Origin: an uncultured Veillonellaceae bacterium
GTDB taxonomy: Bacteria; Bacillota; Negativicutes; Selenomonadales; Selenomonadaceae
Assembly (NCBI GenBank): GCA_902766015.1
Contig: CACXCC010000088.1
Coordinates: 1 to 39,382 of the forward strand
DNA length: 39,382 nt
Reading direction: 5' to 3'
Made by a program: the position numbers and the translations under genes. The notes beneath the pieces are model-generated. The model was not told the origin of the DNA and did no database searches. It saw only the letters and a program-made list of their open reading frames with translations. Positions 34,313-39,382 of this stretch are shown here, one piece after another (position 1 is the first letter of the stretch; each line of letters opens with the position of its first letter).

Positions 34313-36721
34313 ATGACAGTCAATTCGGATGCGTTTCTCACCAGTGTGCTCGCGGCGCTTTCACTCGGCATCGCTGCGGTTTTTTCCGGCATTTTACCAC
34401 AAAGTACGGCGCTTTTTGCCGCTGTCGCGGTTTTTTTCGGCGTAGCTGTGTTCGGTACGGTTATTTGTCACGCGGGGAACCGATTGACAATACCGGCTGT
34501 ACTCATCTTTTTCCTGGCACTCGGTATTTTGCGCGGCACGGCAGCCTTTGACTTGTCGCCGACGGATATTTCGCATCGGGCAGGTCAGGAAGTGACGGTC
34601 GAGGGAACGGTTGACGGTGAAGTGCGCAGGAGTACGGCTTCAGACGGCAGTACGAAACTCCGTTATGTCGTGGCGGCAGATCGTGTGCGCGGAACTGACG
34701 GTTCGGTTTCTCCCGTGAGCGGGAACCTTGTGGTGTATGCTCGTGCCAAGGCAGGGGAAAAGGTCAAAACAGCGCGGATCGGCGACCGCGTACGTGCGAC
34801 AGGCGAAGTTCGTTTGCCGCACGGATATCGGAATCCGGGACAAATTGACACGGCGCTTCTCTTGCGTACGGACGGGATTACGGCGACCATGTCAGCCGGG
34901 AAAAGCGGTGTTGACGTCAAACCGGTGGAGAACACGGCAGTACTTGAACGTTTCGCCTCCGATGTGCGTGCGCATTACCGCGAATCGATGGAGCAGGTCA
35001 TGTCGAAAGAGGATGCAGCGGCAATTTTTGCGATGCTTTTCGGCGGTTATGACGGGATTAAGGAAGAATTGCTGGAATCGTTTACGGTGACGGGTATCGT
35101 GCATATTCTTTCTGTTTCCGGATCCCATGTCAGTCTTCTTGCGGCGGTCACGGCTCTTCTCTGTCGGCTCCTTCATTTGCCGTCGCGCGTGGCAGCTGGT
35201 TTTGTGATTGTTGTCATTGCGTTTTACTGCGTACTCGCGGGACTCGTACCGCCCGTTATCCGTTCCGGCGTTATGGGCGGACTCGCGTTTCTCGCGTTTG
35301 CACTCGGACGGGAAAATGACAGCAGGCGGCTTCTGATTTTGACGGGATTCTTTATGCTTCTTTGGCAGCCGCTTTTGCTCGGACATATCAGTTTTCAATT
35401 GTCATTTTTGGCGACAGCGGGACTGCTCTTTTTGGGACCGCCGCTGCGAAACTTGTTTTGTCGCTTGAAAATGCCGGATGTTCTTGCGGCGGGGTTTGCC
35501 GTTACGACAGCTGCGCAGCTCGCAACGTTGCCGGTTCTCGCGTGGTATTTTAATCAGTTGTCAATCTCTTCGCTTTTGGCAAACTTGATTGTCGTACCGA
35601 TTGTTGAAGGCATGATTATCATCGGATTATTCGGCGGCATCGCGGCGTTTCTTTTGCCTCCGCTCGGTATGATCGTATTTCTTGCCGACAGTCTGCTTTT
35701 GGGGCTCGTCAGCGAAATGACTCGTGTCCTTGCCGCGCTCCCGTACAGTCAGGTTCAGATTCCGACACCGGGACTTGTGTCGAGTGTGCTGTTTTATGTT
35801 TTACTGAGTTTTCCGTTATGGCCTGAGGAGCGGCGTCAACAGTGTTTTGATTTGACGCGAAAATACCGGAGCATGTTTGTCGGCGTCAGTTTGTGCTGCG
35901 TCTTCGTTTTTACGGTTATTTCCCTGCTCCGTCCGCCGCAGCTTACGGTTCACTTCATTGATGTCGGTCAGGGGGACGCGGCTCTCGTGGTGACGCCGAA
36001 AGGTCATGCGTTTCTGTTTGACACGGGCGGGACGCGCGACGGATTTGACATCGGCGGACGTGTGACGGTTCCATATCTACGCCATTACGGTGTCCGCTCA
36101 CTTGATGCCATTTTTTTAACACATGCGCATGAAGATCACGCGGCCGGATGCGGCGCCGTTCTTCGTCAAATGCCGGTCGGGCGCGTTGTTACGGCTGCCG
36201 AGGATCGATCGGATTACGCGCGCAGCATGCGGCTCGGCGAGGGCGATCCTCTCGTTCAAAAATTGACGCGAGGCCGCGCCGGTGACGTCTGGGAAATCGA
36301 CGGCGTACGCATCGAGATCCTTTACGGCCCGGACAAGCCGGAGGGCGTTGACCTGACAGGCAACGAAGTGTCCAATGTCTACCGCGTCACGTACGGTCGC
36401 GCCTCATTTCTTTTTACCGGCGATCTCGTTAAAGAGCAGGAACAGGCGATGCTTGACGCCGGTATTGACGTCAGCAGTACCGTCCTTAAAGTAGGGCATC
36501 ACGGATCCAATACGTCAACGGGAGATCCGTTCCTCCGTCAGGTCGCACCGTCCTATGCGGTATTCTGCGTCGGCCGGGACAACGGCTTCGGGCATCCGAA
36601 AGCGGATGTGGTCTCGCGCTGCCGCTCGGCCGGCGCACGGATTTTGCGGACGGATCGGGACGGGGCCGTTGTGTTTTCAACGGACGGGGTGCATCTTGCG
36701 GTGCAGTCGTTTGCATTGTGA
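34313..36721 (+). CDS. comEC: ComEC/Rec2 DNA uptake channel
   Basis: It forms the membrane channel for single-stranded DNA. The 802 residues show the N-terminal DUF4131/OB-like part (about 80-200), the Competence multi-helix domain (about 210-510, starting at FGGYDGIKEELL and VSGSHVSLLAA), and a C-terminal metallo-beta-lactamase domain with FIDVGQGDAALV and THAHEDHAAG (H604, H606, D608, H609). The full metal-binding motif suggests an active nuclease domain. GAGGTG precedes the ATG. It is the second gene of a comEA-comEC pair; no comEB lies between them. Confidence 0.96.
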   Translation: MTVNSDAFLTSVLAALSLGIAAVFSGILPQSTALFAAVAVFFGVAVFGTVICHAGNRLTIPAVLIFFLALGILRGTAAFDLSPTDISHRAGQEVTVEGTVDGEVRRSTASDGSTKLRYVVAADRVRGTDGSVSPVSGNLVVYARAKAGEKVKTARIGDRVRATGEVRLPHGYRNPGQIDTALLLRTDGITATMSAGKSGVDVKPVENTAVLERFASDVRAHYRESMEQVMSKEDAAAIFAMLFGGYDGIKEELLESFTVTGIVHILSVSGSHVSLLAAVTALLCRLLHLPSRVAAGFVIVVIAFYCVLAGLVPPVIRSGVMGGLAFLAFALGRENDSRRLLILTGFFMLLWQPLLLGHISFQLSFLATAGLLFLGPPLRNLFCRLKMPDVLAAGFAVTTAAQLATLPVLAWYFNQLSISSLLANLIVVPIVEGMIIIGLFGGIAAFLLPPLGMIVFLADSLLLGLVSEMTRVLAALPYSQVQIPTPGLVSSVLFYVLLSFPLWPEERRQQCFDLTRKYRSMFVGVSLCCVFVFTVISLLRPPQLTVHFIDVGQGDAALVVTPKGHAFLFDTGGTRDGFDIGGRVTVPYLRHYGVRSLDAIFLTHAHEDHAAGCGAVLRQMPVGRVVTAAEDRSDYARSMRLGEGDPLVQKLTRGRAGDVWEIDGVRIEILYGPDKPEGVDLTGNEVSNVYRVTYGRASFLFTGDLVKEQEQAMLDAGIDVSSTVLKVGHHGSNTSTGDPFLRQVAPSYAVFCVGRDNGFGHPKADVVSRCRSAGARILRTDRDGAVVFSTDGVHLAVQSFAL

Positions 36722-36774
36722 TTGTCATTTTCGTGCTTTTTCATGTTCAAATTATATCGAAATCTGTACAGTAA

Positions 36775-36809
36775 ACGGAAAGAACTGGATTTTTTGCGGT
36801 TCTTTCCGT
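36775..36809 (+). terminator. Probable terminator after comEC
   Basis: ACGGAAAGAAC (36775-36785) pairs perfectly with 36799-36809, followed by a weak T-rich run (ATTCTTGTCTT). The rest of the gap up to 36930 shows no gene. Confidence 0.6.
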
Positions 36810-36930
36810 ATTCTTGTCTTAAGGATAAAAGCAAATCGGTGCAGATGGACAGAAAGTTTTATGATTTGCTTCCTTACATTTGCTATCGGTTTGGAATAAG
36901 ATAAGGCAAATGACGAAGGAGGCTGTGACA

Positions 36931-37590
36931 ATGGACTGGAAAACGCGTGTAATGGAAATCCCCCGGCTGAAAAACCGGGTGCTCGGCAGTGTCGTCGGGA
37001 TCGTGCTGATCGCGCTGGCGATCGATCTGCTGCGGTTTGCGATGTTCGGCAATGACCCGTGGTCCTGTATGATCCTCGGCTTCAGTAATGTGTCGGGGAT
37101 ATCGTACGGGATGTGTGCGAATCTCTACAATATCGTGATGATGATCGGGATGCTGATTTTCGGGCGCAAGTATATCGGCATCGGGACGTTCGTGTATCTG
37201 TTCCTGATCGGCTCGGTGACGGATCTGTTTTATTGGATCCTCGCGCCGCTCTGGGGACCCGATGTGACATTGACGCTGTCGATGCGCGTTGTGTTGATGG
37301 CAGCCGGCATTTTCATTTGCAGTCTCGGCGATGCGTTTTATATGGATGCGAATCTCGGGATCGGGCCGTATGACGCGATCAGCTGGATTATCCAGGACGC
37401 GAAGGGCGGCAAGGGGTTCTGGCGGTTCAAGTATCTGCGTGTCTGCCTCGATCTGTCGTCGGCGGCCATCGGGTATGTGCTCGGCAGTATCGTGAGCATC
37501 GGGACGATGATTACGGCGTTTTTCATGGGTCCGCTGATCAATTTCCTCATCGATCATGTCAGCCATCCGCTGATTTACGGGCGGGAGTGA
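36931..37590 (+). CDS. YitT/YczE-like integral membrane protein, first copy
   Basis: The 219-residue protein has about five to six hydrophobic helices. Conserved blocks are FGNDPWSC, NLGIGPYDAISWI and LGSIVSIGTMITAFFMGPLINF, which resemble the YitT/YczE (DUF6198-type) membrane protein group. No transport or enzyme activity is established for that group. The start at 36931 follows AAGGAGG by eight bases; an ATG-like codon at 36880 has no site. A paralogue lies directly downstream at 37705-38373 in the same direction. Confidence 0.82.
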   Translation: MDWKTRVMEIPRLKNRVLGSVVGIVLIALAIDLLRFAMFGNDPWSCMILGFSNVSGISYGMCANLYNIVMMIGMLIFGRKYIGIGTFVYLFLIGSVTDLFYWILAPLWGPDVTLTLSMRVVLMAAGIFICSLGDAFYMDANLGIGPYDAISWIIQDAKGGKGFWRFKYLRVCLDLSSAAIGYVLGSIVSIGTMITAFFMGPLINFLIDHVSHPLIYGRE

Positions 37591-37704
37591 GCGGTTTTTC
37601 CGTTTTTTCGTTTGACATCTGGACAGATCCGTACGCTTCGTAGTAATATGGGCGTCAGTGGGTAGATATCTTTCGGATTTATTTTGGTTTGAAGTGGGGA
37701 TAGT

Positions 37705-38373
37705 ATGAACTGGAAAGAGTATGTTGCGTCGATCCCGTTGCTGAAGCGGCGTGTGGTTGCGCTGATTATCGGCATTACGATTATGGGTTTTGCGGTCAAT
37801 CCGCTGCGGTTTGCGCTGTTCGGCAATGACCCGTATACGTGTATGAATCTCGGCTACAGCAATGTGACGGGGCTGTCGGTCGGTACGTGCATGACGATTT
37901 TTAACGTGGTGTTCCTCGTCTGGATGTTTTTCTGCGGGCGCCGGTATATCAATATCGGGACGCTGATTTATCTCTTTTATCTCGGGATGGCGAGTGACTT
38001 TTTCTATGCGCTGCTGCAGCCGTATTTCGGCGGGGAGCTCGATCTGATGACGCGTGTGCTGCTCATGGGCGGCGGGATTGTCATTTCGTGTTTCGGCGTG
38101 TCGTTTTATATGGCGTCGAATATCGGCATGGGTCCGTATGATGCGTTCAGCTGGATTATGCAGGACAATTACGGGCACAAAGGGAAGTTTTTCCAGTTTA
38201 AGTATATGCGTATCTGCCTCGACTTTTCGGCGGCGGCGATCGGGTTTATGCTCGGGAGTATCGTGAGCATCGGGACGATTATTACGGCGTTCTTTACGGG
38301 CCCGCTCGTCAATTTCTTTATCAATAACGTCAGCCGCCCGCTGATTTACGGGCGCCATTCGGATATCAAATAA
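37705..38373 (+). CDS. YitT/YczE-like integral membrane protein, second copy
   Basis: The 222-residue protein is clearly homologous to the one at 36931-37590: FGNDPYTCMNLGYSNV against FGNDPWSCMILGFSNV, NIGMGPYDAFSWIMQD against NLGIGPYDAISWIIQD, and LGSIVSIGTIITAFFTGPLVNF near the end of both. The pair arose by tandem duplication and has diverged in the middle helices. It may form a two-subunit membrane complex, which is inference. The gap of 114 bases holds TTGACA at 37612 but no matching -10 box at 17 bases. A strong terminator follows. Confidence 0.82.
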   Translation: MNWKEYVASIPLLKRRVVALIIGITIMGFAVNPLRFALFGNDPYTCMNLGYSNVTGLSVGTCMTIFNVVFLVWMFFCGRRYINIGTLIYLFYLGMASDFFYALLQPYFGGELDLMTRVLLMGGGIVISCFGVSFYMASNIGMGPYDAFSWIMQDNYGHKGKFFQFKYMRICLDFSAAAIGFMLGSIVSIGTIITAFFTGPLVNFFINNVSRPLIYGRHSDIK

Positions 38374-38390
38374 GTGCGTTTGACGTCAAC

Positions 38391-38422
38391 GCCCTCCTCG
38401 GGATGACCGGGGAGGGCTTTTT
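38391..38422 (+). terminator. Terminator of the membrane protein pair
   Basis: An 11-pair stem (38391-38401 with 38407-38417, one wobble) with a GATGA loop and five T. Confidence 0.92.
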
Positions 38423-38476
38423 GTATGGGGCGGCTTTTGCTATAATGAAGGAAATGACGCGAAGGAGGACGGTCGG

Positions 38477-39268
38477 ATGAAGCTCAATACGGAACAGCGG
38501 CGTGCGGCGGAGACGTTTGACCGCCATATTTTGCTGCTCGCGCCGGCGGGGACGGGGAAAACGGGGACGCTTGCGGTGCGGATCGCGAATCTCATTGCGG
38601 CAAAGCGGGCGATGCCGGAGGAGATCCTCTGTCTGACGTTTACGAACAAGGCCTGCCGCGAGATGCAGGTGCGTATCGCGGAAACGCTCGACGATCCCAA
38701 TGAGCCGGTCGTGATCCGGACGTTTCACGGGTTTTGCTACGATGTCATCCGTCAGGAAGCGAAACGCCATGATATTTTTGCGGATTTTACGATTTTTGAC
38801 GAGACGGACTGCCGCGCGCTTTTGCGCGAGATTGCGGGGCCGGAGTGGCTGCCTTCGTCGCTCTTTCTTCTTGTCACGCAGCTGAAGGAAACCGCGGCGC
38901 GGTATGATATTCCCTCGACGGAGGGCGCGGCGGGATATCAAAAGGCGCTTTCGCGGCTGCTTGAGGAAAATGAGGAACGCGTGCGCGCGCTGGCGATCGA
39001 TGACAAGTACCGGTTTGACAGTCAGTTTTTTGCTATGTGGTGCGGGCGCGGCGCGGCGCTGACGGCAGAATATGACGCGCGGCTTCATGAGATGCATGCG
39101 CTGGATTTTACGGATCTTATCGTGCGCGCGGATGAATTGCTGCGTCATGAGGAAACGGCGGTACGGTGGCGGCGGCGCTTTTCGTATATCCATATCGATG
39201 AGGTGCAGGATACGAGCGGCCTCGAGTATCGGCTCATTCACCGGATTTTCGGGAGCGGTCAGTTGTAA
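38477..39268 (+). pseudogene. UvrD/Rep-type DNA helicase, interrupted
   Basis: It begins as a normal superfamily 1A helicase: a QRRAAE Q-motif, the Walker A loop APAGTGKTGTL, motif Ia TFTNKACREM, TFHGF, and the Walker B motif HIDEVQDTS. Only about 263 residues remain, where UvrD-like proteins usually exceed 600; motifs III to VI are lost. The frame ends at a stop (TTG TAA) right where base composition turns AT-rich and the transposon-like end begins, so it is cut by insertion, not by the window edge. A residual N-terminal ATPase fragment might still be made. AAGGAGG precedes the ATG. Confidence 0.85.
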
Positions 39269-39300
39269 AATGAACTTGAACAGTTAATCAAAAAATAAAA

Positions 39301-39369
39301 ATCCATAGTGAAGCTTCATGTTAAAATGGTTTTGGAGAAATCATCAACAAAGGAGCAATCACTATGGAT
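39301..39369 (+). promoter_or_regulatory. Inverted repeat sequestering the transposase start
   Basis: ATCCATAGTGA (39301-39311) is the exact complement of TCACTATGGAT (39359-39369), and the second arm contains the ATG at 39364. In a transcript entering from outside, the start codon would lie inside an 11-bp stem. Confidence 0.55.
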
Positions 39370-39382
39370 CACATCCATTCTA
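39364..39382 (+). CDS. Probable transposase, first six codons only
   Basis: ATG GAT CAC ATC CAT TCT gives MDHIHS before the window ends. AAAGGAGC lies eight bases upstream. Calling it a transposase is inferred from its position behind an apparent insertion end. Confidence 0.45.

Larger units (their letters stand above)
39265..39382 (+). mobile_element. Start of an insertion sequence, continuing past the window
   Basis: From about 39265 the sequence becomes AT-rich, and a new reading frame opens at 39364 behind an AAAGGAGC ribosome site. The left terminus cannot be set to the base because the far end is outside the window. The family is not identified. Confidence 0.6.

Noticed and set aside
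36722-36904. A 60-codon frame right after comEC
   Set aside because: No ribosome site, overlaps the probable terminator, and is composed of AT-rich intergenic sequence.
36883-38358. A 491-codon minus-strand frame across both YitT-like genes
   Set aside because: The translation is Arg/His/Asp-rich and repetitive because the two plus-strand genes are paralogues; the plus-strand genes have ribosome sites and a terminator.
1-39382. CRISPR array
   Set aside because: No series of regularly spaced direct repeats was found; the repeated elements are palindromes at scattered positions.

Overview
The window reads as a chromosomal segment of a Gram-positive-type lineage with mid GC, most likely a member of the Negativicutes such as Selenomonas or Mitsuokella. 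The pointers are strong AGGAGG-type ribosome sites, a T-box leader, the two-subunit GlgC/GlgD glycogen operon, ComEA/ComEC, a DUF4127 protein and a Tat-exported amidase. The placement rests on gene content and is not proven.

Layout. 1-1200: tRNA-Met end, a two-helix membrane protein and repeat elements. 1288-3003: SbmA/BacA-type ABC exporter/importer. 3281-9846: L-rhamnose catabolism (rhaB-rhaA-rhaD-MFS permease-rhaM) facing a convergent DeoR regulator. 9945-10538: secreted amidase. 10695-23187: a long leader followed by glgC-glgD-glgP-glgB-glgA and a GH13-GH77 fusion, a complete glycogen synthesis and breakdown operon. 23262-25645: an unknown protein plus a DUF4127 exported protein. 25714-26202: two large nested palindromes between convergent genes. 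26279-30559: serC-trpD on the minus strand diverging from a T-box-controlled serA. 30738-33534: a small unknown protein, an orphan LytTR response regulator, a candidate minus-strand small RNA and a GH3 lipoprotein. 33672-36721: comEA-comEC. 36931-38373: two tandem paralogous YitT/YczE-like membrane proteins. 38477-39382: a UvrD-like helicase cut off by an AT-rich segment that looks like the end of an insertion sequence.

How it works together. Rhamnose is taken up, isomerised, phosphorylated and cleaved by the rha genes. The glg operon makes ADP-glucose, polymerises and branches it, and recovers it by phosphorolysis and glucanotransfer. serA and serC give the first two steps of serine synthesis, with serA sensing tRNA charging.

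Most notable: (1) three 173-174 bp elements, each three nested perfect or near-perfect stems around a conserved 18-20 nt loop, with compensatory changes between copies, plus a 30 bp deletion derivative; (2) a branching enzyme with a 125-residue AT-hook-like and Lys/Arg/Thr-rich tail; (3) the palindrome TGACGTCA occurring at least 19 times in 39 kb; (4) a structured, unassigned glgC leader; (5) a candidate small RNA; (6) paired direct repeats upstream of the LytTR regulator.
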